A stretch of DNA of 64,000 nt from Sulfurovum sp. (GTDB lineage: Bacteria > Campylobacterota > Campylobacteria > Campylobacterales > Sulfurovaceae): NCBI GenBank assembly GCA_027063305.1, contig JAMORY010000013.1, positions 1 through 64,000 of the forward strand, given 5' to 3'. A program made the position numbers and the translations under genes. A model generated the notes under the pieces. That model saw only the letters and a program-made list of their open reading frames with translations, made no database searches and was not told the origin of the DNA. Numbering within the stretch: the stretch's first letter is position 1; each line of letters opens with the position of its first letter. Of the stretch, positions 15,426 through 26,018 are shown piece after piece.

Positions 15426-18400
15426 CTATCTCCCCTTGATCACGATATCGCTATCTTGACGCATATTGAAATCTTTGCGGTAGACCACATCGAGCGACTC
15501 GGAGCGTTCACTTGCCCCTACTACGATCTCGACATGGGGTGAGTAGTCATACTTTACTTCTACCTTCGGGATCTCTCCGTTAATGTAGATCACCGTTGTC
15601 TTGTCGGTCAATTTCTTTCCAACCTCAACACTATTACCCTCACCAAAGACCAAGTGATCGATCTGCACACCAAGGTCGTTCAAGGCGGATTTTGCCATTG
15701 CACCACCCATCATCTTCATCATATCGTTCGCATCATTCGTTCCCGCACCCTCTTCGGAATCAAAGAGAATAATCGAAAGTATCTGCTCCTTTTTCAAACT
15801 CGGTACGGAGGAGAAGAGTATGGTCGGTGTTGCCGGGGTACCACTGACATGAATAGAGATAAGATGGCGTAACGAACGGTATTTAACGGTAAGATCAAGG
15901 ATCGGTTTACTCGGATCACCCGTCAGATAGATATGGCTCTTTTTAAGCACAAAACGTTTCCCTTCGAAGATATAACTTCCCCCATCAAGAAGGTCGATCG
16001 AACCTATCACCATAAAATCGGCAAAAGGTGCTTTATGTATCCCCAGTGATACGTTGGCCTTTACATCTACAGGACCTTGCTTATAGACAAGCGGTTTTTG
16101 ACTGTCGACATTGATCTGCAAGCTCAAGTGGTCCATAAAAGGATTGGGCTCTTTCTTTTTCATCTCCTGCACAATAAGAATATCGCTGTCACTAGGGAAA
16201 TTTTTTGTACCCAGATCATAATAGATATTTCCACCAAGGATAGTCACTTTTCCCTTCACATCGGTACGGTTACCGTCAAGAACAGCATGGATATTGATCT
16301 TTGCATCAAGGTCGATCATCTCTTGGGAGAAGTGGAAACGATCCGCAACCGCATCCACACTTCCTTGCATACGCTTCAAATCCACATCGGCAGAGATCTT
16401 CAATGCATCATTGACCCAAAGTTCCGGTACTTGTACTTGGGTTCCTTTCAAGATGACACGTGAAGGTCTGTTCGCAAAGAAGTGCATGGTATTATAGGTT
16501 ACGTCATAACGGCTCAACTCCAGCGTATCCTTACGTTTTTTAAGCGATAAAGTAAGGTTGTCCAGACGTTGTACCGTATTTCTATCGGTATGGATACTCA
16601 CCTTTGGAGAGTGAAGGCTGACCGATAGTGCATCTCCTTTGGCAAGATGTACGGAGAGTGAAAGCGCTCCTTCGACCTTAGGCAGGTTCTTCAGTGCATA
16701 GAACTGTGTTACGGTATCTCTAAGGTGTGAGAACGAGTCGATATCACTCTCGATAAGGAGTTCACCGTTCATATTTCCCGTAACACTGCTCTGAAGTCCG
16801 GCAAGACGCAACTGTCCCTCCAGCCGACCGCTTTTTAGATCACTCTTTGCTTGTGCAGAGAGCTTTTGTGCATTGAGTGTTACATCGACCCTTTCACCCA
16901 TCTGGCGTAAGTGCAGATTCATAGGCATTAACGCTTTCCACTCCACCTTCTCATCCAATCCGTAAAGTAGCGAATTCTTCACCATCGAAACGGTCGCATC
17001 AAGTGTGGTATCTTCACCGTAGGTAAACGTAGTAGCGATATTGACGACATTTGAGGTCACACCAGCTTTGGCACGGATAGGCAGTGGCTTTTTTAAATTG
17101 ATCGGAACATCTATCTTTACACTCGCTTCTGCGTCTACTAAAGCTTCAGGCAGTGTGACAAAAGAAGCAAGTTGCACAGGTTTACGCGTCTGAAGTGAAC
17201 ATTGAAGCGATGCTTTTAGGTCTTTAGAGACGATCTTCCCCTTTAGCCCTTTTGTCTCAATACTACTCTCAAACATCTTCTTGTTTCCATGATAGGGCAT
17301 CTTCAAGCCCGAAAGAAGCGGGACTTCAGTACCGTTTACATCATATACTTTTGCAATTTGAATACTTCCTTCATAGCCAAGTGTCTCCCCCTTCATAACA
17401 AAACGGTTCACCAAAGAGGCATCTTGTGTATAAGGAGTAGTAAGTGCGATCGTACTGTTCCCCTCCAGCTCTCCCGTAGCGATCGTATAGTGTAGCTTTG
17501 TAGAGAGATTATCAAGATTGACATTGAACGGTGTTTTTGTTCGGTTCGTATCCTGCACCACTTTCAAAAGCGCTTTGGCATTAGTTCGAAGAGAGAGGTT
17601 CACCTCTTTGGGCGTAGCACTGATATCAACCGGAATACTACTGAATGCATCATGGCGTAACGGAATATTATAGCGGCTATAGAGCATATCGTGAGGGAAA
17701 AGGGTCAACCTTCCTTTAAAACGGTTCTTCTCTACATTACCTTTCTCTTCTATATTCGCCATATCACTTCGTAGATGCAGTGCGATCTCTCCTTTTTGTA
17801 CCATTTGCTCTTTTAGGTCATACACCACATCTGAGAGTGAGACTTCCGCCTTCTCCAATGTGATCCCAAGATCGTCACGTTGACGAATATCCAGATGAAA
17901 CCGATCGAGCACCAGACGTTGCGGTACTAAACCGTTCTCAAAGATACTCTCTCCCTCCTGTGCACTATTGGTCGTATTGCTCTCATTCTCATCGGCACTA
18001 TCCGTTGAACTGAACATTGCCGTAAGTGCTGCCGTATCAAGCGATCCTACACGCAATTCACGGACATGCACCACCCCTTCTTTCTCCAGCGTTGCCTCGA
18101 TCCTTGTTTTTGCGATACTGCTTAAAAGATCCAACTGAAGCGAGGAGAGAGTCAGTGCATTACGCTTCCGAGCCATAGCCTCTGCAACATCAACCCAAAG
18201 ATCATTCAGCACAAGCTGGCACTTTGTGACGCTCATCTCTTGATAGCTAAATGGTTGCAGTGATAGCCTAAAATCATCAAGATGTACCTCTTTTGGAAGG
18301 AAGGGGGAGGTCTCTGTTTTGTTAGGATCTTTCGTACCCTCTTGCTCCTCTTCCCCTTTTTGAGAAGTCACAAGTGCCAATATAGCATCGGGGTCATGTA

Positions 18401-19019
18401 CATCGATCTTGATACTTTGTAACTGTAGATCTCCCTGCTTAAACGATGCATCCAGAGTGAAATCGGTAATATCTGTATCGCATACAGCATGGAGTGATGC
18501 AACATCGATACCATCGGCGCTATACGCCACACCATCAATATCCAGACTGCTTTTCAAAAATGAGATCCCCTCTTTTTCAAAGGGGAGCAGATCGATATGA
18601 AAATGCGAAAGCGATACGCTCACAGGCGGCAGTTCATCCTTTCCTCCCTCTTCCTTCTCTATAGGGGTATGTTCCTTTTTCTCATCGGAAAATGAAGCGA
18701 TCAACAACTCAACGACCGAATAGTCAAGATTGGTGATTTCCAGATCATTGATCGCTAGATCCAAATAGAGAAGTTTAGAGGGATTCCATGAGAATCGGAG
18801 GCTTTGTGCAAGCATGTTGTGCTGATATTCGATCTTCTCAACTGTGATACCTGTTAGGATATTCCCCGATATCCGCTTATAGGTAATACCATATTTCGGT
18901 GCGACCGCATCAAGCCCCTTGCCTATGACATAAGAAGAGTTCGCTGCGATCACTACAGCAACGATCAACAGTAGTATGAGCGAAAGAAATACCATTACTA
19001 TTTTTTTTAAGATCGACAC
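15426..19019 (-). CDS. tamB: TamB-like translocation and assembly module / lipid-transport protein
   Basis: The 1197-residue protein has an N-terminal membrane anchor (about 5-27), a long repetitive beta-strand body as in AsmA/TamB proteins, and the C-terminal DUF490 domain (VDVKANVSLGIHKAPF, GSYIFEGKRFVLKKSHIYLTG, then GEIPKVEVKYDYSPHVEIVV). TamB spans the periplasm as a hydrophobic groove and is linked with outer-membrane protein assembly and phospholipid movement to the outer membrane. It directly follows the Omp85-family tamA gene, its usual partner, 31 bases away. Confidence 0.9.
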   Translation of the reverse strand: MSILKKIVMVFLSLILLLIVAVVIAANSSYVIGKGLDAVAPKYGITYKRISGNILTGITVEKIEYQHNMLAQSLRFSWNPSKLLYLDLAINDLEITNLDYSVVELLIASFSDEKKEHTPIEKEEGGKDELPPVSVSLSHFHIDLLPFEKEGISFLKSSLDIDGVAYSADGIDVASLHAVCDTDITDFTLDASFKQGDLQLQSIKIDVHDPDAILALVTSQKGEEEQEGTKDPNKTETSPFLPKEVHLDDFRLSLQPFSYQEMSVTKCQLVLNDLWVDVAEAMARKRNALTLSSLQLDLLSSIAKTRIEATLEKEGVVHVRELRVGSLDTAALTAMFSSTDSADENESNTTNSAQEGESIFENGLVPQRLVLDRFHLDIRQRDDLGITLEKAEVSLSDVVYDLKEQMVQKGEIALHLRSDMANIEEKGNVEKNRFKGRLTLFPHDMLYSRYNIPLRHDAFSSIPVDISATPKEVNLSLRTNAKALLKVVQDTNRTKTPFNVNLDNLSTKLHYTIATGELEGNSTIALTTPYTQDASLVNRFVMKGETLGYEGSIQIAKVYDVNGTEVPLLSGLKMPYHGNKKMFESSIETKGLKGKIVSKDLKASLQCSLQTRKPVQLASFVTLPEALVDAEASVKIDVPINLKKPLPIRAKAGVTSNVVNIATTFTYGEDTTLDATVSMVKNSLLYGLDEKVEWKALMPMNLHLRQMGERVDVTLNAQKLSAQAKSDLKSGRLEGQLRLAGLQSSVTGNMNGELLIESDIDSFSHLRDTVTQFYALKNLPKVEGALSLSVHLAKGDALSVSLHSPKVSIHTDRNTVQRLDNLTLSLKKRKDTLELSRYDVTYNTMHFFANRPSRVILKGTQVQVPELWVNDALKISADVDLKRMQGSVDAVADRFHFSQEMIDLDAKINIHAVLDGNRTDVKGKVTILGGNIYYDLGTKNFPSDSDILIVQEMKKKEPNPFMDHLSLQINVDSQKPLVYKQGPVDVKANVSLGIHKAPFADFMVIGSIDLLDGGSYIFEGKRFVLKKSHIYLTGDPSKPILDLTVKYRSLRHLISIHVSGTPATPTILFSSVPSLKKEQILSIILFDSEEGAGTNDANDMMKMMGGAMAKSALNDLGVQIDHLVFGEGNSVEVGKKLTDKTTVIYINGEIPKVEVKYDYSPHVEIVVGASERSESLDVVYRKDFNMRQDSDIVIKGR

Positions 19020-19050
19020 ACTATACCTCCCTCTTGGTTACTATCCCTCA

Positions 19051-20844
19051 TTAAAACGACTGTCCGATCTGGAACGAGATACCATATTGTGAGGGATCAT
19101 GTACATTGAACCCCACATCAAGCTTGAACGGCCCTACCGGTGTTACATACCTCACCCCTGCTCCTGCGGAGGTAATGATCTCACCGCTAAAGTCATAACT
19201 GTCTGGTGTTAAGAGTGTATTGTCCGTAAATATCGCACCATAGAGAGCCCCAGCGATAGGATAATCCATCTCTAGAGAGAGGTTAGCCATGCTCAATGCA
19301 CCATTGACAAGATCCTCTGTAGGAGAGACGATCACTCCCAATTCACGATAACCATAGGCACGGTTGGAGTAGGCACCGCCCCCGAAGAACTTCTTCGACT
19401 CCGGAATACCGTTACTTGAATCATCGGCGATCTCTATCGCACCCAGTTTTCCGACCACTGCCATCGTAAGATTGGACCATGTATAGATCCCCCTTGCCTC
19501 AAGCTCGGTCTTCATGTAGAGGCTTGCATCAGGATCGGAGGGAATACCATACTCGAAATAGGCAGAGAGGTAGTACCCATATTTGGCATTAAGTTTCGAG
19601 TCTCTTGCATCATAACGCAGATCGACATAGGGATAGGCAAGAAAGAATGTATCGTAGGCATACTCGGGCAGCAAGATCTCGTCACTCTCAAGCTTACTGA
19701 TATCGATGTTCTCCAAAGAGAATCCCCCAATGACACGCAGCTTCTCATCTTCATACTTCAAAAAGGCTTTGGCAAAAGTCTTCTTCTCTTTGAAACCGTC
19801 GAACTCCAGATTGGAATACCCCATACTTGTCCCAAGATCCAGATCCTGACCGTACATATGCACGACCACAGGCTTATAGAAATCTACGATAGCCAACTGT
19901 TCAAGCTGTGACCACATCGTACGGATACGAAGCTGCTGTGCATTCCCCATAAAATTGTGTTTGGTAAAGGAGAGATGTACACGCGGTCCGACATAGGTAT
20001 CGTAACCGCCACCCATCTCAATATGGTACGGGTCTTGCATCTCCTGAACGGTAATATCGACGGGCACGACATTATAGAACTTACGGTTCACATCGATCAA
20101 GACCGAATCAAACGACTGTAAGCCGTAGATCGCAGCAGAAGTGTTCTTGATCGCCTCAAGGCTGAATCGGCTTCCTTTGACTGCACGAACACGTGACTTG
20201 ACGATCTGGGGATCGATCGTTCTAACACCCGTTACCGTAACGTTCCCAAAGCGGCATACCCCGCCTTTATGAAGAATGAAACGAATATCGACCGTATACT
20301 TCTCCAGATCGACATAGGCTTTGGAGTCGAGTTCATAACTACAGTACCCCTCCCCCATCAACTTCTCGATGATCGCACTCTTGACCTCAATAAAGTGCTT
20401 GGCACGGAACACCTCACCCTTCTCAAAGTCAACGACATCGGATATATCGAAATCACTGCTGATATTGATGTCGTTCACACGAACGGGTTTTCCTTCGTTC
20501 ACTTCGATCAGAAGACATGAAGGCTTCTCTTCGACCTTAAAGGTCGCATCATAGTAGCCCTCAGCATCAAAAAAACTGCGTAGAGCCTGCGGTACGGTAG
20601 GAATAAGCTTCTCTTCGATCGTAACACGGTCCTCTTTCCAGAATGCAAAACGACTTGGGTATTTCGCACTGATCGCATCATAGATCTCCGCAGGGTCGAA
20701 TGTTCTGACCCCTTTTAAGCAGACCTCTTTGGTCGGATGTTCCAATGGTGTGTGTTTAGGTGTAGTAGTATTGGTTTCCTGTGTCGATACTGCCGAGACT
20801 TGAACTGTGGCGATCAACAGGATCGCCCATAGTAGACCTTTCAC
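19051..20844 (-). CDS. tamA: TamA-like Omp85-family outer-membrane protein
   Basis: The 597-residue protein has a signal peptide (cleavage near VSAVST), POTRA domains (about 45-260, for example YDATFKVEEKPSCLLIEVNEG and VCRFGNVTVTGVRTIDPQIV) and a C-terminal 16-strand barrel with the Omp85 motifs FFGGGAYSNRAYGYRELG and VRYVTPVGPFKLDVGF, ending in a C-terminal phenylalanine (FQIGQSF) as needed for BAM recognition. With TamB it helps assemble outer-membrane proteins. It lies between gpsA and tamB in one transcript. Confidence 0.9.
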   Translation of the reverse strand: MKGLLWAILLIATVQVSAVSTQETNTTTPKHTPLEHPTKEVCLKGVRTFDPAEIYDAISAKYPSRFAFWKEDRVTIEEKLIPTVPQALRSFFDAEGYYDATFKVEEKPSCLLIEVNEGKPVRVNDINISSDFDISDVVDFEKGEVFRAKHFIEVKSAIIEKLMGEGYCSYELDSKAYVDLEKYTVDIRFILHKGGVCRFGNVTVTGVRTIDPQIVKSRVRAVKGSRFSLEAIKNTSAAIYGLQSFDSVLIDVNRKFYNVVPVDITVQEMQDPYHIEMGGGYDTYVGPRVHLSFTKHNFMGNAQQLRIRTMWSQLEQLAIVDFYKPVVVHMYGQDLDLGTSMGYSNLEFDGFKEKKTFAKAFLKYEDEKLRVIGGFSLENIDISKLESDEILLPEYAYDTFFLAYPYVDLRYDARDSKLNAKYGYYLSAYFEYGIPSDPDASLYMKTELEARGIYTWSNLTMAVVGKLGAIEIADDSSNGIPESKKFFGGGAYSNRAYGYRELGVIVSPTEDLVNGALSMANLSLEMDYPIAGALYGAIFTDNTLLTPDSYDFSGEIITSAGAGVRYVTPVGPFKLDVGFNVHDPSQYGISFQIGQSF

Positions 20845-20866
20845 TCTGCTCCCCCCTTATGTTGCA

Positions 20867-21766
20867 TTATGCAACACTGTCAGCTAAAAGATCCCGCACG
20901 CTCTGATGCGGGTCCTTCCCCTTCTCTACCATCATATAGACCTCTTCCGCGATCGGCAGATAGATCGTTCGTTTCTCTGCAATTTCATGAAGCGCCCGTG
21001 CTGTAGGCACACCTTCGGCTACTTCCCCCAGCTCTTCAAGGATCTGCGGCATTTTCTTCCCCTCTGCCAATCCCAGTCCCACACGATAGTTACGCGAGAG
21101 TTTCGAACTTGCGGTCAAAAAGAGATCCCCCGCACCACCAAGCGAGAGGAATGTCTCCGCCCTCGCACCAAAAGCTTCCCCAAAACGGGTCATCTCCACC
21201 AAACCTCTGGAGATAAGCGCAGCACGGGCATTGTTACCAAGCCCCAGCCCGTCACATACCCCGCCGGCAATGGCGATCACGTTCTTGTAAGCACCCGATA
21301 CCTCCGCACCGACCACATCATCACTCACATACCCTTTGATAAAATCGGGAAGCGCTTCGGCAAAACATTGTGCCAATGTCAGATTCGTTGCACTGATCAT
21401 CAGTGCCGTAGGAAGCGATTGCATCACCTCTGCTGCGAATGATGGGCCGGAGATATATGCTAAACGCTCTTCAGAGAGGTAGCTTCCGTATATCTCATTC
21501 AAAAAAGCACCCGTACTTGTCTCAATACCCTTTGCCGCTACAAGCAGTTTCTGTCCGTAATCTTGAAAGTTCGCATCCATCCAGCCACGTACCGACTGTG
21601 CAGGTATCGCCATAACTAGATACTCACACTTAAGCGCCTCTTCCAATGAAACGAAGTTCTCTATCTCTCGTGGTGTCCGAGAGTGGATCACCACCTCATT
21701 CTTCTGTGAGAAGGCATGGTAGAGTGCCTGTCCCCACTTCCCTGCTCCGATGACTGCCATTTTCAT
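20867..21766 (-). CDS. gpsA: Glycerol-3-phosphate dehydrogenase [NAD(P)+]
   Basis: GpsA reduces dihydroxyacetone phosphate to sn-glycerol 3-phosphate for phospholipid synthesis. The 299-residue protein shows the Rossmann motif VIGAGKWGQAL at the N terminus, AAKGIETSTG and SGPSFAAEV in the middle, the catalytic lysine region GAYKNVIAIAGGVCDGLGLG (about 180-200) and FLSLGGAGDLFLTASS. The start overlaps the stop of the upstream TrkA-N gene by 4 bases (ATGA). Length is slightly short for the family (about 330) but complete. Confidence 0.95.
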   Translation of the reverse strand: MKMAVIGAGKWGQALYHAFSQKNEVVIHSRTPREIENFVSLEEALKCEYLVMAIPAQSVRGWMDANFQDYGQKLLVAAKGIETSTGAFLNEIYGSYLSEERLAYISGPSFAAEVMQSLPTALMISATNLTLAQCFAEALPDFIKGYVSDDVVGAEVSGAYKNVIAIAGGVCDGLGLGNNARAALISRGLVEMTRFGEAFGARAETFLSLGGAGDLFLTASSKLSRNYRVGLGLAEGKKMPQILEELGEVAEGVPTARALHEIAEKRTIYLPIAEEVYMMVEKGKDPHQSVRDLLADSVA

Positions 21767-22500
21767 GTTTTTGCTTCCTTTTTCGCCTCTTTCATCTCAA
21801 GCTCCGTACGGGCGATCATCTTTTTAAAGATACGAAGATCCGCCACTTCTCCCATGCAGACGATCACATCCCCAGCATCGAGCTTATGATTGTAACCTGA
21901 AGTAATGAATTCAAATCCACTACCGCGTTCATAATCGACCAGACCGACTAAAATAACATTATAGGCATTGAAGTTAAACGTATCGGTCATACATCCATGA
22001 AGGAACGAACCTTCGGGGATCTCCATCTCCATAAAGCTGATCCCCTCACGGCTCATGACAAAATCTTCCAAAAGGCGTGTTGCGACCGGACGCTCCAAAA
22101 TACTGTGGATACGGTTGGCACTCACTTCATAAAGGTCAATGACCTTCTTCGCCCCTGCCATATAGAGCTTCTTAGTCGTATGGATGGAGTCGGATATCGC
22201 TACGATGTGGCTATCGGGGAAGAGTGCGTTAAGCGAAAGGGTCAAAAATACATTGTAGTGTTCATCGTCCATCACACAGACAAGCTGGTCGTACTGCATC
22301 GGATCAAGTGCTTCAAGCTCCTCATCCTTGCTCATATCGATAAGGGTTACGAAATCAAAACCATCCTCTTTTGCCGATTGAAAGAACACTTCATTCTCTT
22401 CGACGATATCGACACGATAGCCGTCATCGACCAGACCTTGGGCGATATGTTTACCGTGGTTCCCGTAACCAAAGAGTAAAACCCATCTATTTGCCACCAC
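21763..22500 (-). CDS. TrkA-N/TrkA-C domain potassium regulatory protein
   Basis: The protein (about 245 residues) has a Rossmann RCK-N fold (VLLFGYGNHGKHIAQGLVDD, then VDIVEENEVF and LVCVMDDEHYNVFLTLSLNA) and a C-terminal RCK-C part (DAGDVIVCMGEVADLRIFKK). A GTG at 22500 or 22497 after GGGAGG is the best start; the ATG at 22536 would overlap the channel gene by 50 bases. Together with the channel just upstream it makes a two-gene unit; the soluble RCK protein may assemble with or gate the channel in response to nucleotide or cation. Confidence 0.8.
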   Translation of the reverse strand: MVANRWVLLFGYGNHGKHIAQGLVDDGYRVDIVEENEVFFQSAKEDGFDFVTLIDMSKDEELEALDPMQYDQLVCVMDDEHYNVFLTLSLNALFPDSHIVAISDSIHTTKKLYMAGAKKVIDLYEVSANRIHSILERPVATRLLEDFVMSREGISFMEMEIPEGSFLHGCMTDTFNFNAYNVILVGLVDYERGSGFEFITSGYNHKLDAGDVIVCMGEVADLRIFKKMIARTELEMKEAKKEAKT

Positions 22501-24031
22501 GTACCTCCCCGTTATTCTCTTTGAAGTAGTCCACACTGATCTTTCTTCCGATCACAAGCAGAACATCATGCGCTTGTACGATCTCCTTGGGTGAAGGGTT
22601 GAAAAGAAATTTCTTGCCACGCTGTATCCCCAAGAAGAGTAGTTTGTAGTCATGGAAACGGAGTGATTCGATGTTCTCACCCTCCAGTGTATCGTAACGG
22701 TCAACATATATCTCATAGATACGTGCCACATCCTCACCGATCAGTACCGCATGGAGCGCTTTATACATCGTCGGCTGCGTAATAGCGATATGGATCATGT
22801 TGTTGACCACTTCATGTGGCAGCAGAATGTGGTCCGCACCTGCATGCTCATACTTCTTGACCATACTTCGGCTACTTGCACGTACGATCACACGGATATT
22901 GCGTGAAAGACTCTTGGCACTGAGCGTAATATAGATATTCTCGATATCATCGGCGATCAGACACAAAATGGTAATGCGTGCATGTTCGGTATTGAAGCGT
23001 TTGAGCACTTCGTTACGACTGGCATCTTCAACAATGGCATTGTAGCCGTCCTTTCGCGCCGCCTCCACACGCTCAGGATCTTTTTCCAAGATAATATAGC
23101 TGTCTTGATCGATATGCCCTTGACGGAAGAACATCTTGGTCATCTGTCCGTATCCACAGATGATCAGGAACGACTCACTCTTATTGATACGCTCGACAAT
23201 TCGGTTCTCTTTGAGCTCATCGAGCTTTTCGGAGAATGCAGAGACGATGACCGATGTAGCAAAGGAGATCATCGCGATCCCGATAATGATCATAATGATC
23301 GAAATACTTCTACCTTCCGGCGTGACCGGAGAGATGTCTCCGTAACCAACCGTCGAAATGGTAACAAGCGCCCAGTACATCGCATCGAAAAGCGAGTCTA
23401 TATTGGGGTTGAGCTTCTCTTCTAGCACATAGATGGCGATTCCCGCTGTTGCAACGATGAATGCCAACAAGAAAAGAAGTGTAAAGAGTTCGAACTTCTT
23501 ATTCTTTAGAACTTCAATGAACTGGTTGATACTTTTTGCATAGCGTAACAGCTTCAAGACCCTAAAGAGTACGAAGATACGCAATACCCTCAATGGACGG
23601 TACGCAGGGAAGATCGCCAAAAGGTCAATGATCGCCGATGGGGTAAGCATATATTTGAGCTTCTCCAAAAGCGCTTTTTTCAACGGCTTGGAAGGGTTGA
23701 AGGGGCGCTCAAGGAACTTGGCGTTTCGGTACTCCTCGATGATCAGTTCGGTCATATCATTATGGACCCATATCCGTAAAATATACTCAACGGCAAAGAT
23801 AACCGAAACAAAATAGATATCGTAGATATCAAGCCATGCAGGTACGGAGTGTTTGACCTCATAGACCAGAATAAAGACCGATGTGACGATCAGAAAGATG
23901 ATCGCAATATCGAAGTAGCGTTTGTAGGGATTGTGCGGATTGGTCAGAAGATCACGTACGTGTGTCTTGATCGAACGGTAGCGCTTTGAGTTGTGAAGAA
24001 AACGGGCAAAGCGTAGCACCCAACTGTTCAT
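22487..24031 (-). CDS. Voltage-gated-type potassium channel with RCK domain
   Basis: The 514-residue protein has six membrane helices with an S4-like helix carrying spaced arginines (RPLRVLRIFVLFRVLKLLR), a pore loop with the potassium filter TVGYGD (about 227-232), and a cytoplasmic tail with a TrkA-N domain (FLIICGYGQMTKMFFRQGHI) and TrkA-C end. This is the Kch/Kv-like layout of prokaryotic potassium channels. ATG 24031 follows AAGGAG at 6 bases and was preferred to one six codons upstream. It sits 20 bases after gatB and overlaps the next RCK gene. Confidence 0.88.
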   Translation of the reverse strand: MNSWVLRFARFLHNSKRYRSIKTHVRDLLTNPHNPYKRYFDIAIIFLIVTSVFILVYEVKHSVPAWLDIYDIYFVSVIFAVEYILRIWVHNDMTELIIEEYRNAKFLERPFNPSKPLKKALLEKLKYMLTPSAIIDLLAIFPAYRPLRVLRIFVLFRVLKLLRYAKSINQFIEVLKNKKFELFTLLFLLAFIVATAGIAIYVLEEKLNPNIDSLFDAMYWALVTISTVGYGDISPVTPEGRSISIIMIIIGIAMISFATSVIVSAFSEKLDELKENRIVERINKSESFLIICGYGQMTKMFFRQGHIDQDSYIILEKDPERVEAARKDGYNAIVEDASRNEVLKRFNTEHARITILCLIADDIENIYITLSAKSLSRNIRVIVRASSRSMVKKYEHAGADHILLPHEVVNNMIHIAITQPTMYKALHAVLIGEDVARIYEIYVDRYDTLEGENIESLRFHDYKLLFLGIQRGKKFLFNPSPKEIVQAHDVLLVIGRKISVDYFKENNGEVRGGK

Positions 24032-24051
24032 ACCCGTCTCCTTATGCACGT

Positions 24052-25482
24052 TTATGACAACCTCTGTTTAAGAAGTTCGTTCACTTTTGCAGGGTTTGCC
24101 GCCCCTTTACTCGCTTTCATCGTCTGTCCGACAAAAAAACCGAAGAGCTTCTCTTTTCCACCCTTGTACTCGGCTACTTTATCTTCATTGTTCGCAAGGA
24201 TCTCATCGATGATCGCCAAGATCGCACCGTCATCGCTTACCTGTACCAGACCGAGTTCATCGATGATCGCATCGACATCACGGCTCTCATGCTCCATCAT
24301 GAAATCCAGTACCTCTTTGGCACCTTTTCCTGAAACCGTACTGTCATCTATCTTGGAGACCAACGTTCCGAGTGTTTTGGCATCTACAGGAGAGTTCTCG
24401 ATGCTCATACCGCTTTTGTTCAAGCGCCCTTGAAGCTCCGAAGTCAGCCATGTTACCGCCGTTTTTGCTTTGGCACCCGACTCAAGCATCTGCTCGAAAT
24501 AAGCAGCCGTCTCTTTTTGTGCAGTGATCACCAACGCATCATAACGCTTAATGCCTAGCTCTTCAACATAGCGCTTAACCTTCTCATCAGGCAGTTCGGG
24601 AATGTGGCGTGCCGCTTCGATCATCTCTTCGGTTACGATCAACGGGCGTAGATCCGGATCTGGGAAATAGCGGTAGTCCGCTGCTTCCTCTTTGCCTCTC
24701 ATAGAGCGCGTTTCACACTTGTCCACGTCAAAAAGTCTAGTCTCTTGTACTACCTCTTGTTCATAGACACCATCTTCATAGGCTTCTATTTGACGCTGTA
24801 CCTCATAAGCGATCGCCTGAGAGACGAAACGGAACGAGTTGATATTCTTGATCTCCACTCTCGTACCAAACGCTTCTTGCCCTTTAGGACGGATAGAGAC
24901 GTTCACATCACAACGGAACGATCCCTCTTGCATATTTGCATCACTGATATCAAGGTAACGTACCGTTGCATGCAACTTCTTCAAATAAGCAACCGCCTCA
25001 TCCGCACTGCGCATATCAGGGCCTGAGACGATCTCAAGAAGCGGAGTCCCCGCACGGTTCAGGTCAACTTTTGAAATAGCACCTTCATGCATGTTCTTTC
25101 CTGCATCGGCTTCAAGGTGCGCTTGTGTGATGGTCACACGCTTTTGAGTACCGTCTTCAAGGTCGATAAAAAGCTCACCGTTCTGCACGATCGCTTTGGT
25201 AAACTGTGTGATCTGGTATGCCGAGGGACTGTCCGGATAGAAATAGGACTTTCTATCAAAGAGTGAGTGGTGGTTCACCGTTGCATTCAGTGCATTCCCC
25301 AAACGCATTGCTTTGATAGCCGCTTCTTTGTTGACCACAGGAAGCGCTCCTGGCAATGCAAGACATGTCGGGCAGGTATTTTTGTTCTGATGTTCGGCGA
25401 ACGAGGTCGGACAAGAACAGAAGAGTTTGGTTTTCGTATTGAGCTGTACGTGTACTTCAAGACCGATAACGGTTTCAAACAT
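24052..25482 (-). CDS. gatB: Aspartyl/glutamyl-tRNA(Asn/Gln) amidotransferase subunit B
   Basis: GatB, with GatA and GatC, turns misacylated Glu-tRNA(Gln) or Asp-tRNA(Asn) into the correct amide. The 476-residue protein shows the family start [20 protein letters not shown], the zinc-type cysteines in CSCPTSF and [20 protein letters not shown], and the tail domain ending [12 protein letters not shown], which contacts tRNA. It heads a minus-strand operon running through the potassium channel, the RCK protein, gpsA, tamA and tamB. gatA and gatC are not in the window. Confidence 0.96.
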   Translation of the reverse strand: MFETVIGLEVHVQLNTKTKLFCSCPTSFAEHQNKNTCPTCLALPGALPVVNKEAAIKAMRLGNALNATVNHHSLFDRKSYFYPDSPSAYQITQFTKAIVQNGELFIDLEDGTQKRVTITQAHLEADAGKNMHEGAISKVDLNRAGTPLLEIVSGPDMRSADEAVAYLKKLHATVRYLDISDANMQEGSFRCDVNVSIRPKGQEAFGTRVEIKNINSFRFVSQAIAYEVQRQIEAYEDGVYEQEVVQETRLFDVDKCETRSMRGKEEAADYRYFPDPDLRPLIVTEEMIEAARHIPELPDEKVKRYVEELGIKRYDALVITAQKETAAYFEQMLESGAKAKTAVTWLTSELQGRLNKSGMSIENSPVDAKTLGTLVSKIDDSTVSGKGAKEVLDFMMEHESRDVDAIIDELGLVQVSDDGAILAIIDEILANNEDKVAEYKGGKEKLFGFFVGQTMKASKGAANPAKVNELLKQRLS

Positions 25483-25578
25483 AGTGATTTTCCTTCAAAA
25501 ATGATAGGTTTATAAATGGTAGATATTATAGCGTTTTGGTTATTTGAGGGAGATTAGGTGCCGCATAGCGGAAAATGA

Positions 25579-25657
25579 GGAGTTAGGAGTTAGGAGTTAG
25601 GAGTTAGGAGTTAGGAGTTAGGAGTTAGGAGTTAGGAGTTAGGAGTTAGGAGTTAGG
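25579..25657. repeat. 7-bp tandem repeat array, 11 copies of GGAGTTA
   Basis: Eleven perfect copies of GGAGTTA are followed by a partial GG. The array lies in the 260-base gap between the gatB start and a small membrane protein gene. A CCGC-ATA-GCGG hairpin stands just before it (about 25561-25570). The unit differs by one base from the repeat found in reverse orientation inside cbiB. The rest of the gap has no gene. Confidence 0.9.
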
Positions 25658-25742
25658 AAATTTTACATGTGTCACCTAAGGTTGGGCTGAAGATCGATAC
25701 TACATTGCAATTTTTAATTTTATCGTAGTCAAATTTGGAGAA

Positions 25743-26012
25743 TCAACACTCTTTTTCGTTTGCCAGCTTTTCCAAAAGTATAGTCTGTTTTTTAAGCTCT
25801 GCAAGCTTCTCTTTATTGGTAATGATGTGTTCAAGCAGAAGTACTGCTACCAATCCGGGTATCGCTCCGATACATGCAGAGATAAGCGCATAAAGAATAC
25901 TTTCATGATAAAAAGTGAGAAAAGAAGTCAGTGCTCCGAGCAGGGTTACCGCCCAGGAGACACCAAGAAGAAAATTGACCACAAAACCGAGTGGTTTGGT
26001 CTCAAGTCTCAT
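25743..26012 (-). CDS. Small two-helix membrane protein downstream of atpB
   Basis: The 89-residue protein has two membrane helices (about 8-30 and 38-60) joined by a short loop and a basic/acidic C-terminal coil (NKEKLAELKKQTILLEKLAN). It starts 6 bases after the atpB stop. A similar small membrane protein follows atpB in Campylobacter, so the pairing seems conserved in the group. A role in F0 assembly is tempting but unproven; no AtpI motif is visible. Confidence 0.6.
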   Translation of the reverse strand: MRLETKPLGFVVNFLLGVSWAVTLLGALTSFLTFYHESILYALISACIGAIPGLVAVLLLEHIITNKEKLAELKKQTILLEKLANEKEC

Positions 26013-26018
26013 AGAGGA

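Noticed and set aside
25483-25742. CRISPR array at the heptamer repeats
   Set aside because: Units are 7 bases with no spacers; this is a simple tandem repeat.
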